This document shows, in pieces, positions 26,681 through 36,251 of a DNA stretch of 64,000 bases. The translations under genes were made by a program, and so were the position numbers. The notes under the pieces are model-generated. The model saw nothing but the letters and a program-made list of their open reading frames with translations, searched no databases and had not been told where the DNA came from. Positions within the stretch are counted from its first letter, which is position 1. Every line of letters starts with the position of its first letter. The stretch covers positions 3,038,001 through 3,102,000 of the forward strand of contig NZ_JAMXIA010000001.1 in assembly GCF_025457425.1 (NCBI RefSeq). Direction: 5' to 3'. The DNA comes from Chryseobacterium foetidum. Its GTDB lineage: Bacteria > Bacteroidota > Bacteroidia > Flavobacteriales > Weeksellaceae.

Positions 26681-28900
26681 ATGTTCAAAGACAATAAATC
26701 TGCAAAAATAACAGTTCCAAAAGGTGTAGAACCGTCTTCGGAGATTGAGAATATTAAAGATACTGTAACATCACAGGCTGTTGATAAAACCAACGAGAAG
26801 CTACAGAAGGTGGGTGGTAAAGCTCAGAAAGTCAGTCAGAAATTTTCTCAGGCTCAGTCTGCGGCGGGTACGGCATCAGCAGCATCAGGAATGTTTATGA
26901 ACCAGCCTTTGCTACCGGAAAATAAAGCTGTTGCAAATGATAAATTATGGTCAAATCAGCCGACCTCCAAAATTCTTAATGCAGGCTCAATCTCTACAAG
27001 TCAGATTTTGGGAATCAACAGAGTGGTAAAACTGGAAGTTGTAGTAGAGGGATATACCATCGCACACTTCAAGCATTTCACCCTGAAACAAAGCGCTGTA
27101 AAACATCATCAGTTCAGCCTTACTCTTGCTCATGACAGCCTGGGCAACGCAGAAAATTACCAGCTCGGCGAGGCTCAGAATTTTTTAGGAAAGAGACTTA
27201 CTGTTATTTTTAAATATAAGGATGTTGAAGGTGGTCCCGAAAGAAACTTTGTCGGTGTCATTACAGAAGTAGGTTTTAGTCAGGAAAAAGGCAGTCTGGG
27301 AAATATTGTATTGAAAGGATACAGCCCGACGGTGCTTCTTGATGCAGCCCCACACATCCAAAGCTTTGGTGGTGCACAGGAAATAAGTCTTAACAGAATT
27401 GCAGATCAGGTCATTAAAGAAGCCTTCAGTTCCAATAAATTTGATTTCAGAGTAGATGCTCAGTATGGCAATGTTTCCTACAGCTCTCAATACGAAGAAA
27501 CGCATTACAACTATCTTGCAAGAATTGCAGAAGCTTATGGCGAGCAGTTTTTCTATGACGGCGAAGTGCTGCATTTCGGGAAACTTCCTCCTCAGGAAAA
27601 ACCTGTAAAACTCGTATACGGAAGCAGCGTGAGTGATGTAAGCATTACCATGAAAGCGCAGCACGTAAATCCTACCTTTTATGGCTATAATAGTAGTAAA
27701 AATGAAAAACTGACAACAGGAAAATCTTCAATTTCGCATGCGTCAGATATTGCAAAAAGAGCATACGATATTTCACAGAAAACTTTTACAACACCTTCCC
27801 TTAGAGTTGCACCTATTAAAGCAGCATCATTTACTGATATTGATGCCTCCCAGAAAGGAACTGCCGGAAGTAAAGCTTCAGATGTATTTGTTACTTCGGG
27901 GAATACTACGGTTCCGTTTCTGTATCCCGGCTGTGCTGCTGATATCGAAATGCGTAAAAATGACAGCAGCGAAACAGCATATTTCACAAAATTACTGATT
28001 ACCGATGTCACACATGAGGTAGATGCCAGAGGTTACTACACCGGGACTTTTGAAGCCATCGCAGCAGACAGCGGTTACCTTCCAAGACCCGAATTTGAAA
28101 GTCCTAAAGCCGAAGCTCAGTTTGCAAAAGTCACAGAAAATGCCGATCCAAAAAATCAGGGCAGGGTGAAAGTTCAGTTTGACTGGCAAAGCGGTTCAGA
28201 TACTTCAGAGTTTATCCGCGTAATGACTCCGGACGCCGGTGGAAGCGATAAGGTAAGTAAAAACAGAGGATTTATGGCGATTCCCGAAATTGGTGATCAG
28301 GTAGTTGTTAATTTCGTTCATCAGCATCCAGACAGACCTTTTGTAATGGGAGGAATGTTTCATGGTGGGGTTGGCGGTGGCGGCGGTGCCGGGAATAATA
28401 TCAAAAGTTTAAGCAGCCGAAGTGGTAATAAACTGGAACTGGATGATGGTGCAGGTTCGGTATTCCTTACCGATCAGGGCGGTGCCAATATGAAATTTGA
28501 TGGTGCTGGAAATGCGACTTTTAATGCCAATAATAATGATACAAAAACTATTGGAAATAATAAAAGTCTGGAAGTGGGAAACAATAATAAAATCTCTGCT
28601 GGAACTACAAATGTAATTAATGTGGGAGGAAAAGGCGGAGGTGCTGCCAACTCTATGTTTTCGATGGATAGTGCAGGAAATATTTCTTTGGAGTGTGATA
28701 CTAATGTTACAATAAAAACAGGATCAAGTTCTATCACACTCAAATCTGATGGTACTATTATTTTAAGTGGAAAAATTATAGGAATTGGCGCGGAGGGAAT
28801 TGGTTTGGCAGCAACTGAAGGTATTGATCTTAGTTCACCTGCTAATCATATTGGAGGAGGTCAAACCAAAATTGATGGTGGTGATGCTTTTATAAACTAA
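26681..28900 (+). CDS. tssI: T6SS spike protein VgrG (TssI)
   Basis: The 739-residue protein has a polar N-terminal extension (1-100), the gp27-like part (VVKLEVVVEGYTIAHFKHF onward, with LTLAHDSLGNAENYQLG), the gp5 OB-fold region (GRVKVQFDWQSGSD, RVMTPDAGG, GDQVVVNFVHQHPDRPFVMGGMF quoted in part) and a C-terminal beta-helix needle from about residue 575. It forms the trimeric spike that receives PAAR-like toxins. An adaptor-like gene and a PAAR-like toxin follow. Its needle start (28404-28500) is duplicated without change at 33332-33428. Confidence 0.93.
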   Translation: MFKDNKSAKITVPKGVEPSSEIENIKDTVTSQAVDKTNEKLQKVGGKAQKVSQKFSQAQSAAGTASAASGMFMNQPLLPENKAVANDKLWSNQPTSKILNAGSISTSQILGINRVVKLEVVVEGYTIAHFKHFTLKQSAVKHHQFSLTLAHDSLGNAENYQLGEAQNFLGKRLTVIFKYKDVEGGPERNFVGVITEVGFSQEKGSLGNIVLKGYSPTVLLDAAPHIQSFGGAQEISLNRIADQVIKEAFSSNKFDFRVDAQYGNVSYSSQYEETHYNYLARIAEAYGEQFFYDGEVLHFGKLPPQEKPVKLVYGSSVSDVSITMKAQHVNPTFYGYNSSKNEKLTTGKSSISHASDIAKRAYDISQKTFTTPSLRVAPIKAASFTDIDASQKGTAGSKASDVFVTSGNTTVPFLYPGCAADIEMRKNDSSETAYFTKLLITDVTHEVDARGYYTGTFEAIAADSGYLPRPEFESPKAEAQFAKVTENADPKNQGRVKVQFDWQSGSDTSEFIRVMTPDAGGSDKVSKNRGFMAIPEIGDQVVVNFVHQHPDRPFVMGGMFHGGVGGGGGAGNNIKSLSSRSGNKLELDDGAGSVFLTDQGGANMKFDGAGNATFNANNNDTKTIGNNKSLEVGNNNKISAGTTNVINVGGKGGGAANSMFSMDSAGNISLECDTNVTIKTGSSSITLKSDGTIILSGKIIGIGAEGIGLAATEGIDLSSPANHIGGGQTKIDGGDAFIN

Positions 28901-28902
28901 AA

Positions 28903-29802
28903 ATGGTAAGTATGAACGAAAACTTTGAGATTAAAAAAATCTTTAATGAACAATATATACTGGTCATTGATTCTGATATTAAGGCAGTAAATGTACACAT
29001 GACATCTTCATCACAAATGAGATGGGATTTCAGTATTCTTAATATTTCAGAAGAATATTGCGATGTAAAGCTCATATTGCTAGATCATATTCTGCTGAAT
29101 TCTAATAATCCTTTAATTAAAGAAGTTGCATCGCTTACCAATGCGTTTTCGCGACTGTATAATGAGCTTCATATCAAAATCAATCATGAAGGTACAATTA
29201 TTGAGGTGTTGAATATGCATGTTATCATGTCTAAATGGAACCAAACTAAACGTGAGATGGAGAGTATTGCAGCCAATAATCCTGAAATTAAAAATGCAAT
29301 TATTCTTAATGATAATGTATTTACAAACAAAAATAAAGTGATTGAGAATATACAGAGCAGCGAGTTTTTTTTGATTTTCTTCAATAAGGTTTATGGTAAA
29401 AAAGTTCCCGGAAGATTTAGCAAAAATTCATTAAATATTTTTAATTCAGCAAACGTAAACTGGAGTTATCATCTTTCTTTTGCGCATAATCCTCTGCTCA
29501 GTTTAGATGAAATTATTATTGAATCTTTTGCGGAGCCATCTTTACTTTTGAATATTGGTTTCTACAACCGGGCATATATTCAGTTTGCCAATCAGATTGA
29601 TACTAAAAAGTTGGATACATCTCTAATTGAGAAAGGCATTTACAGAATAGAAAAGTCATCAGGCCGCATTATCGAAGCTTCTTTAAACAGAGAAGAAATA
29701 GCCCATCCTGAAGAGCTTTATGCTAAATTAAAATACACTTTTTACAGTGATGAAATCCTGAAATACAAAATGTCTGATGAATACCTTACAGCAAAAAACT
29801 AA
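28903..29802 (+). CDS. VgrG-linked adaptor-like protein A, function unknown
   Basis: The 299-residue soluble protein begins 2 bp after vgrG. It shares a pattern with the protein at 33826: NPLIKEVASLTNAFSRLY with [18 protein letters not shown], and IKINHEGTIIEVLN with [14 protein letters not shown] followed by a Lys/Trp-rich helix (MSKWNQTK against IRDKWKEV). Both lie between a VgrG tail and a PAAR-like toxin. By analogy with DUF4123-type and other T6SS adaptors it may load the following toxin onto VgrG; that is an inference. The second possible start (Met4) gives almost the same protein. Confidence 0.7.
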   Translation: MVSMNENFEIKKIFNEQYILVIDSDIKAVNVHMTSSSQMRWDFSILNISEEYCDVKLILLDHILLNSNNPLIKEVASLTNAFSRLYNELHIKINHEGTIIEVLNMHVIMSKWNQTKREMESIAANNPEIKNAIILNDNVFTNKNKVIENIQSSEFFLIFFNKVYGKKVPGRFSKNSLNIFNSANVNWSYHLSFAHNPLLSLDEIIIESFAEPSLLLNIGFYNRAYIQFANQIDTKKLDTSLIEKGIYRIEKSSGRIIEASLNREEIAHPEELYAKLKYTFYSDEILKYKMSDEYLTAKN

Positions 29803-30034
29803 TTCATGTTCTTTCAAAAGAATAGTTTCCTTTGGAAAGTACAGTCTTGAGGTTAGATTTTCTAATGATAAGGCTATAGCTTCAAAAGCATTTTGTGTTT
29901 TTTTTGAGAAAAATTTTAATCAAGAAAGCGAAAGTTTTAAGATCCGGAAAACGTATGCTTTTGAACTCAAAAAAATTGCAGACCGAAATAGATGGATTAC
30001 CTATTCCAGAAAGCAAATTTTAAAAAAAGTATGA
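29777..30034 (+). CDS. Small protein between adaptor and toxin genes
   Basis: An 85-residue basic frame starts 26 bp inside the end of the adaptor gene and stops one base before the toxin start. Tight packing suggests it is translated, but no family is recognised and no equal exists in the second VgrG-toxin set. It could be a small partner of the toxin. Confidence 0.5.
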   Translation: MNTLQQKTNSCSFKRIVSFGKYSLEVRFSNDKAIASKAFCVFFEKNFNQESESFKIRKTYAFELKKIADRNRWITYSRKQILKKV

Positions 30035-30035
30035 C

Positions 30036-31475
30036 ATGGGAAATAAAATCATTACCGAAAAAGACTTCTGGATGTGCTCAAGTGGTGCGGTTCCGGCACA
30101 GCTGCAGGGAACAAGAAAAAGCAACAAGAAAAGTTCCGGTGAGGTATATATCACTGTTGCAGACACAGCTACCAGCAGCTGGATAGATTTCGGATGCACC
30201 AAGAATATGCTTTTGGCTGCTATTATTACTGCCGTTGCAGTGGTAGTGGTAGTAGCTTTGATCGTAGGAACAGGTGGTGTAGCAGCTATTGGTTTAATAG
30301 GAATGATGGCTATTGGTGCAGCAGCAGGTGTAGCAGGAGGTGTAATAGCCGCTATAGATGGTGCTTTGAAATGCGGACAGAAAAACGCAGCAGCCAGAAC
30401 CTGGGACGGAAGTAAAGATAATATGATTCTTACCGGTACATCAGCAATAACTGGTGACCGTACAATGGCCTGCTCTATTGGTGGTGTTGTAAAATTTGCT
30501 CCGGAAGTAAAAAGCTGGACACATGCTCTTGCCTTAGGTGGCTTCAATTATATAACCCAGCTTGCAGGTTGTGCTTTGGGAGGAGCAGGTGTGGGAGCAG
30601 GTGGTTTTTTGGCGGCAGGTCTCGCCGGCGGTTCGCTTGCCATTGCAGCACCCACATTTTCAAGTGTATTGTCTAATGTTGCAGGAGGTTTTACGGGAAT
30701 CTGGGGAGGAAGCAGAGCATTATTCGGATTAAATTCTCTGGCTAATGAGCATGCGTATGGGAATGTACAGGATGCCGGTGATGCCGGAGAAGCACTGCTC
30801 AATGGTGGCGTTCCCGAAATTGGAATGGCACAGAGAATTTTTACAGGTCAGGCGCAACCATCCGATTATTTACTTTTCTTATATTTGTTAAACATTAAGG
30901 CGAAAGGATCTAAACCACCAGCAGAAGACGGCACCCCTCAGGGAGATAAGGATGGTAATAATAGTCCAAGAGAAGAAAAGGGAAATCAGCCAAGAGAAGA
31001 AGATGGCAACCAACCCAAAGACGAGGATAGTGCTCCACAAAATAAAGGGAAAGGCGATGAAAAACAAAATAGACAAAATGATGTTAAAGGGAATGCTCAT
31101 GAACATTCATTAGTTGATAAAATTGATGATGTTCAGAAAACCATGACTGAAGGTGAAGCGAGCAGAACGACTTACTCAGTTGCCAAGGTTAAATTGGCCG
31201 ACGGATCTACTGAGCTTTGGGTGGCTGCTGCAGGTAAAAAAGGTTACGTTCCGCCACGAATCAGAAAAGCTGCGGGAACAGAAAAAGTAGTTACAAATAA
31301 AGTGGAAGAAGGTAATTCTCAAAATAGATTAAATGATGCTGAACAAACCATTTTAAGAGAAGCAAAAGCACAGGGTGCGACAGTTGAAGAAATAGGTGCT
31401 ACAAGACCGATGTGTCCAATGTGTCAAAAAGCATTTGATGGTCATCTTCATACAGTAAAAACGCCTTTAAAATAA
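30036..31475 (+). CDS. PAAR-like polymorphic toxin with a predicted nucleic-acid deaminase tail
   Basis: The 479-residue protein has a PAAR-like (DUF4280-related) N-terminal part interrupted by a hydrophobic hairpin (about 50-110, MLLAAIITAVAVVVVVALI in part), a MACSIGGVVKFAP block near 150, Gly/Ala-rich membrane-active segments (170-240), a repetitive charged linker (about 290-360) and a toxin tail. The tail has VAKVKLADGSTELWVAAAG, DAE at 434-436 and MCPMC with Cys460 and Cys463. This fits the deaminase zinc site ([HCD]xE and PCxxC-like), closest in my memory to the BURPS668_1122 class. It would deaminate DNA or RNA in the target cell. Confidence 0.75.
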   Translation: MGNKIITEKDFWMCSSGAVPAQLQGTRKSNKKSSGEVYITVADTATSSWIDFGCTKNMLLAAIITAVAVVVVVALIVGTGGVAAIGLIGMMAIGAAAGVAGGVIAAIDGALKCGQKNAAARTWDGSKDNMILTGTSAITGDRTMACSIGGVVKFAPEVKSWTHALALGGFNYITQLAGCALGGAGVGAGGFLAAGLAGGSLAIAAPTFSSVLSNVAGGFTGIWGGSRALFGLNSLANEHAYGNVQDAGDAGEALLNGGVPEIGMAQRIFTGQAQPSDYLLFLYLLNIKAKGSKPPAEDGTPQGDKDGNNSPREEKGNQPREEDGNQPKDEDSAPQNKGKGDEKQNRQNDVKGNAHEHSLVDKIDDVQKTMTEGEASRTTYSVAKVKLADGSTELWVAAAGKKGYVPPRIRKAAGTEKVVTNKVEEGNSQNRLNDAEQTILREAKAQGATVEEIGATRPMCPMCQKAFDGHLHTVKTPLK

Positions 31476-31500
31476 AAGAATTAAATTTAATTATAATATT

Positions 31501-31809
31501 ATGATATCTTTAGAATTATATAAAGAAGAGGTAAAGGAATTAACCGAACTTTTTAGAAATGAATGGAAGGATGTTCAAGAAATTGCAACAGAAAATGGTT
31601 TAGACCCAACAAATGATTTTTTGCTGAGTTTTATTGAAGGAGAAGATGAAAGTGAAACGTGCTTGTTTTTTAGCAAAGAGAAAGGTCTCTATTTATATGA
31701 AAGGAAAAATGAAAACATTACGTTTAAATCATTTCTAAAAGAAGAAATTGAGCAAGAATTTCCACAAGTTCGAACACTGGATGATATAAATAATTTCGAT
31801 AATTGGTAA
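31501..31809 (+). CDS. Predicted immunity protein for the deaminase toxin
   Basis: This 102-residue acidic cytoplasmic protein lies 25 bp after the toxin gene, the usual immunity position. It is made mainly of predicted helices with many Glu and Asp, suited to binding a basic nucleic-acid-acting toxin. No known immunity family is recognised. Confidence 0.68.
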   Translation: MISLELYKEEVKELTELFRNEWKDVQEIATENGLDPTNDFLLSFIEGEDESETCLFFSKEKGLYLYERKNENITFKSFLKEEIEQEFPQVRTLDDINNFDNW

Positions 31810-31840
31810 GAAAAGATTGTAAAAAAATAATAGCACTATT

Positions 31841-31867
31841 AAGTCGTCAATTTGGCGGCTTTTTTAA
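31841..31867 (+). terminator. Terminator before the orphan toxin tail
   Basis: AAGTCGTC / GCGGCTT (with G-T pairs) and a T-run. The linker homology of the orphan unit starts only 8 bases later. Confidence 0.6.
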
Positions 31868-31874
31868 TTAGAAT

Positions 31875-32180
31875 GTCAACCAACCCAAAGAAGAGGATGC
31901 TGCTCCTTAAAATAAAGTGCAAGGTGAAGAAGGACAAGGTAAGCATAAAGATGGTGAAGGGAATGCGTATGAAGAAGGAGAGTTTGGAGACAAAACTCAA
32001 CAGGCAACAGGTTCTGCAATCGGTGGTGCGGCTGGTGCATGGGCTGGTGCTCAACTTGGTGCCACGATAGGAGCGGTTGGAGGACCCGTAGGAGTTGTTG
32101 TAGGGGGTATTGTAGGAGGAGTAGTTGGTGGAATCATTGGAAGTGGTGTTGGCTCAAAAGTTATGGACTGGTTATTTTAG
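31875..32180 (+). pseudogene. Orphan toxin tail with glycine-zipper, preceded by linker homology and a stop
   Basis: The first 50 bases repeat the linker of the deaminase toxin (near 31000; NQPK, EDxAP, NK). A CAA codon there is TAA here (31908), so the copy cannot be read through from upstream. After it come an acidic linker and a Gly/Ala/Val-rich stretch of about 60 residues (GAVGGPVGVVVGGIVGG in part), a glycine zipper likely to insert in membranes, ending in DWLF. Only a GTG at 31917 is available as start. I read it as a displaced toxin tail that could replace the deaminase by recombination through the linker. Confidence 0.7.
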
Positions 32181-32214
32181 TATATTTGGTTAAATTTGTT
32201 ATAAATATTGTAAT

Positions 32215-33039
32215 ATGGGATTATTTGGTAATTTATTTGGTTTAAAAAATCAACAAAATATTAATAAGAAGAATGAGGAAAATGAGATTCCGAAAGAAAT
32301 AAATGAATTGAAAAGTAGAGACATAAATCAGAGTTCACAATATTTTTATAACTTTCTGGAGAGAATAAAACCTAATAGTGATAGGATACTTAGTGCGTAT
32401 GCGGAATCCAAAAAAAGTAATAATGAACGTGGAATCAAAAATAGTACAAGAGGTCTTAGTGAAGGGATATATACTAAACCGTCTATTTGGTATAGTATGG
32501 GAGTCACTATAGATAAAGATTGGCAAGTTTACTATAGAGATTATATAAAATACTACCAGGAACGTATCAATAAGGATTTAATTAATGGTTCATACCAATT
32601 TAGTTTAAAAATATTGTCTATAGGTATCTTACTAAGAATTGAGAAAGATGTTTTCAAGAAAATATCCGAACGGTATGTAGAAGAGGGTTATGAAGATTAT
32701 ATTTTAGACCGTTTAATACATTCTCAGTATCCATCACATCCCATTTCTACAGAATTGCAATTTCCAGCTGAAATTTATATTCAGAAGCTGGCTCAGATAT
32801 TAAAATCTTCATCAGTACAGGAATCTGAAACTTTGGCAAAAGAATCATTAGAGAAGTATTTTTACACAAAAGAGAACCTTCAAACATCTTACGACAGCCA
32901 TAAAACAGATTTTTATTCCGGGTATTGGGCATGGGAAATTGCTGCAATTGTAAAAATATTAGCATTGGACGATAGCAGTTTCAAAGATAATCAATACTAT
33001 CCCTACGATATGGTACATTGGTTAAATAAAATAAAATAG
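32215..33039 (+). CDS. Predicted immunity protein, DUF1910/DUF1911 (PoNi-like) type
   Basis: The 274-residue protein ends in SGYWAWEIAAIVKILALDD and YYPYDMVHWL, close to the GYWAWExAAxxK...YYPYD pattern of DUF1911 immunity proteins such as PoNi, which guard against PoNe-type DNases. The N-terminal 200 residues are helical, as in DUF1910. Here it follows a glycine-zipper tail instead of a nuclease, so either the family protects against more than DNases or the original toxin was partly replaced. It starts 34 bp after the orphan tail. Confidence 0.75.
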   Translation: MGLFGNLFGLKNQQNINKKNEENEIPKEINELKSRDINQSSQYFYNFLERIKPNSDRILSAYAESKKSNNERGIKNSTRGLSEGIYTKPSIWYSMGVTIDKDWQVYYRDYIKYYQERINKDLINGSYQFSLKILSIGILLRIEKDVFKKISERYVEEGYEDYILDRLIHSQYPSHPISTELQFPAEIYIQKLAQILKSSSVQESETLAKESLEKYFYTKENLQTSYDSHKTDFYSGYWAWEIAAIVKILALDDSSFKDNQYYPYDMVHWLNKIK

Positions 33040-33201
33040 TTTAAGAGAATTTTTGAATAAACTATTTGCAGAATCTGATGTATCCGGAAAAATATAGTGA
33101 GAGTCAACTTAAAAATGCAAATTATTTTTTATGAGCAAATGGAGAAATGTAATCAATTTATATAATTATATAAATTAAAAGAGAGAATTTTTTATAAGAG
33201 T

Positions 33202-33228
33202 AAGAGCAGGCAAAACCTGCTCTTTGCT
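33202..33228 (+). terminator. Terminator after the DUF1911 immunity gene
   Basis: AAGAGCAGG / CCTGCTCTT, a perfect 9-bp stem with a 5-nt loop, followed by TTGCTTATTTT. The stretch 33040-33331 holds nothing else recognised. Confidence 0.7.
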
Positions 33229-33331
33229 TATTTTAAAGCAAATATTAAAGTCCTATTAATATTTTAAACGATTGTCTTGTTTCTAACTTTGTGACAAAAA
33301 AAATATTTCCAAACTGAATTAAAAAATGATG

Positions 33332-33819
33332 AAAGTTTAAGCAGCCGAAGTGGTAATAAACTGGAACTGGATGATGGTGCAGGTTCGGTATTCCTTACCG
33401 ATCAGGGCGGTGCCAATATGAAATTTGACGGGGCAGGAAATGCGACAACGAATACCAATAATGATAAAACTGTAACTGTAGGAAATAATAATTCTGTTAA
33501 TGTTGCTAATGACAATTCCATAAAGGCTGGAAATACAAGTATGATTGATGTGGGTGGAAACTCTGTTCTGCAAATGGATAAATTAGGAAAGGTTTCGCTT
33601 ACTGCAAGTACAGAATTTAAAATTGTTGTAGGAGCAAGTACCATTGTCATTGATAAAGAAGGTAAAATTACAATCAATGGTAAGGAAATTAAAGTAGATG
33701 CAACGCAGTCGATCAATCTTTCCGCAACTAATGAAACGACAGTCGGAGGGAAAAATGTAAAAGTAACAGGAAGTACTGAGGTGCAGATTAACGGAAGTAA
33801 AGTCAATATTAATAAGTAA
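33332..33819 (+). pseudogene. Duplicated VgrG C-terminal needle without the spike body
   Basis: The first 97 bases are identical to 28404-28500 inside vgrG. The frame then continues as a different needle tail (TNTNNDKTVTVGNNNSVNV, ending NGSKVNINK). There is no start codon before the internal Met at 33418, and an in-frame stop lies at 33292. I read it as an alternative VgrG tail that could be swapped into vgrG by recombination, or the scar of the event that brought in the second toxin set. Confidence 0.85.
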
Positions 33820-33825
33820 ATTCTG

Positions 33826-34632
33826 ATGGAAGTAGGAAAAGCATATTTATATAACACAGATATTAGTGGAAAAACTAAAGTTCACAGTTTAGACAGTAAT
33901 TATAAAATTAATATTAAAACTTCAGTTACTTACAAAGGAAAAGATCCTAATGAAGATTATCACATTTTTGAAATTACCGAAAACGAATATAATCTTGAAA
34001 TGTACGAAGATCCATTAATCGTACAAATTGCTGAAATGACCAATAAAGTATGCAGTATCTACAAAACCCTTGAAGTGGGCGTTAACAGGAAAGGTGAGAT
34101 TGCAAAGATTTATAATGGTGAAATGATTCGTGATAAATGGAAAGAAGTAAAAGACTGGCTTACCAATGCTCATCCAATCGAGGCCTACGAAATAATCAGA
34201 GCCAAAGAGTATGAGCTTACCAATGAAGAAATGGAGATCAAAAGCATCAGATACATTCACTTTCTGTATCAGTTCTTCTATATTTTCGGAAAAGAGCCGC
34301 TTGCTGAAGGCAGTAAAAGCTATCAGAAAAGAGAAGACATGGACAGATTTGGAGCCGGCGTTGTGATTCCGGTAAACATTTCGGTTAATGAAAAACTGAA
34401 TGAGCAGCAGATGAGCGAATGGAATGTTGATGGCATGATGATCAGAGATGATAAAATGATCCGAAGGTTACGGGAGTTTGCAAAAGACAGTTACATGCAT
34501 CCCGATTACAAAGTAAAAGGAAAGTACTTATATGATGACAGAATCTTGCTGAAGTCTGATTTTACAATTACAGAACAGCTGGGCGAATTCTTCTATTATC
34601 ATTGTTATATGGATACGAAATTAGAATTCTAA
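33826..34632 (+). CDS. VgrG-linked adaptor-like protein B
   Basis: The 268-residue protein is the counterpart of the gene at 28903: it lies 6 bp after the VgrG needle copy and 4 bp before the second PAAR-like toxin, and shares the PLIxxxAxxTN and RxGEI...IRDKW regions with it. The similarity is weak but collinear. The divergence would fit adaptors that each serve one toxin N-terminus. The biochemical role is unknown. Confidence 0.7.
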   Translation: MEVGKAYLYNTDISGKTKVHSLDSNYKINIKTSVTYKGKDPNEDYHIFEITENEYNLEMYEDPLIVQIAEMTNKVCSIYKTLEVGVNRKGEIAKIYNGEMIRDKWKEVKDWLTNAHPIEAYEIIRAKEYELTNEEMEIKSIRYIHFLYQFFYIFGKEPLAEGSKSYQKREDMDRFGAGVVIPVNISVNEKLNEQQMSEWNVDGMMIRDDKMIRRLREFAKDSYMHPDYKVKGKYLYDDRILLKSDFTITEQLGEFFYYHCYMDTKLEF

Positions 34633-34636
34633 CAGT

Positions 34637-36250
34637 ATGGCAGACGAACAATATCTTACCGAAAAACATTATGTTGTTTGTGACAAAGGGATGTCTCCTA
34701 AAAAGATGAAAGTCACAAGCCAGGATTTCGTTACGTTCAGTGGGGATAAAGCAGCCACAGAGCTTGATACCCTGAAAGGCAATAATTTTATCTGTTTGGG
34801 CAAAACAGCATTTATAGCAGGAGCCGTTGCGGGAATTGCTGTGGGAATCTGTGCAATGATTCCTGGTCCGGGATGGCTGGTTGCGGCAATTATTGCAGCA
34901 GCTATCTTAGCAGCAGTTGCGATAGGAGCTCTGAAATGTAAAGCAGCAGCAGCCACGAGAGTTTGGACTGAAACAGCTCAGCAATTTTCAATACAGGATA
35001 AAAAAGCGCTGACATTATCGTCAATCATGATGTGCCCTGCAGAAGGAGGAATGATTACACCAAAAGAAACTGCATGGGAAGCCTGGGGAAGTGCTGCCCT
35101 CACCAATCTTGGTCACGTAGCCAATTTTGCTTTCGGATTTCTTGCCGGTCGTGGAGCTGTAGGAATGGTGGGAGGTGCCGCCGGAGCCACCACAGCAGCC
35201 GGAGTAACGGGAGCACGACAAACTGCTATGACTTTCGGGCGTGAATTTGGTAAACAGTTTGCCAATACGGCAAGAAAAGAATTAATTGAGCAGTTTACTT
35301 TTAAAGGTTTTAAAAATGCCTCACTCTTCTGTAAAACCATGCGTGGACTGGGAATTGGAGGAGCATACTATGAGCAGTACAATATTTGGAGCAGCGATAA
35401 AAGCGCCATTGAAAAATTACAGGAGAGTGGAGTAAGTCTTATATTAGGAATTTTTGCAGCAAAAGGTGCAACATTGGTATGCTTTCCTGCAGGAACAAAA
35501 GTTCATACCCAAAATGGATTGGCTAATATTGAAGATTTATATGAAGGAGATTTCGTACTCACTTTCAATGAAGAAACAAAACAAGAGGAATACAAACCGA
35601 TTCTTACAAAACACGAAAGATATACGCAGCACATGCTCTCCATGGAATTACCAACCGGAGAATTTGTTCGTGTTACTCCCGAGCACCGTTTTTTTTGCAA
35701 TGATGAATGGATAGAAGCGGGAAGTCTGAAAGCAGGAGATTTATTACATTTAAAAGGTGGCGATTATACTACAGTTATCAGCATAGAAACCTTGCCTCAT
35801 TACGAAAAAGTTTATAATTTTGATATTGAAGGCAATGAGAATTATTATGTAACCAAAGACGGGATCTTGGTGCATAATGGATATAAACCAAAAGCCACTG
35901 TTAGGGAAGTTGATGAGTTAACTCACGATTTAGAAATTAGCATAAGTAAGTCCGATTATCCTGAAACCGCAGCACATATTGAGGATGCAATAAAGAATGG
36001 TCATCCTGATTTAATAACAATAGACAGAACAATGGCTGATGCAAACAGAGCTGCATCATTGGATGGAATTCCTACAAAACCTGGTTTTGACAGAGATGAA
36101 TGGCCAATGGCCATGTTTACTGAAGGAGGTGATGGTGCAAGTGTAAGATACATAAATCCTTCAGACAATAGGGGTGCAGGAAGTGCTATTGGAAATGGAT
36201 TACGAAAATATCCCGATGGAACAATAGTTAAAATAATAATTACAGATTAA
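34637..36250 (+). CDS. PAAR-like toxin with Hint domain and NucA/NucB-like nuclease tail
   Basis: The 537-residue protein has a PAAR-like N-terminal part with a hydrophobic hairpin (about 55-100) and [12 protein letters not shown] near 135, helical segments to 275, a Hint autoprocessing domain from Cys282 ([22 protein letters not shown]) to His413-Asn414 (ILVHNG), and a toxin tail (415-537). The tail matches the NucA/NucB DNase pattern: [42 protein letters not shown]. Cleavage after Asn414 by the Hint domain would free the nuclease in the target cell. The five orphan units downstream all repeat the end of this Hint domain. Confidence 0.85.
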   Translation: MADEQYLTEKHYVVCDKGMSPKKMKVTSQDFVTFSGDKAATELDTLKGNNFICLGKTAFIAGAVAGIAVGICAMIPGPGWLVAAIIAAAILAAVAIGALKCKAAAATRVWTETAQQFSIQDKKALTLSSIMMCPAEGGMITPKETAWEAWGSAALTNLGHVANFAFGFLAGRGAVGMVGGAAGATTAAGVTGARQTAMTFGREFGKQFANTARKELIEQFTFKGFKNASLFCKTMRGLGIGGAYYEQYNIWSSDKSAIEKLQESGVSLILGIFAAKGATLVCFPAGTKVHTQNGLANIEDLYEGDFVLTFNEETKQEEYKPILTKHERYTQHMLSMELPTGEFVRVTPEHRFFCNDEWIEAGSLKAGDLLHLKGGDYTTVISIETLPHYEKVYNFDIEGNENYYVTKDGILVHNGYKPKATVREVDELTHDLEISISKSDYPETAAHIEDAIKNGHPDLITIDRTMADANRAASLDGIPTKPGFDRDEWPMAMFTEGGDGASVRYINPSDNRGAGSAIGNGLRKYPDGTIVKIIITD

Positions 36251-36251
36251 T

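Noticed and set aside
35021..35340. Cys/Ser/Gly-rich open frames on both strands within the second PAAR-like toxin
   Set aside because: They are out-of-frame readings of Ala/Gly-rich coding DNA, not cysteine-rich peptides.
34637..36250. Hint domain taken as an intein
   Set aside because: The segment ends in VHNG and is followed by a toxin tail with no sign of a rejoined host protein; autocleavage in a polymorphic toxin explains it better.
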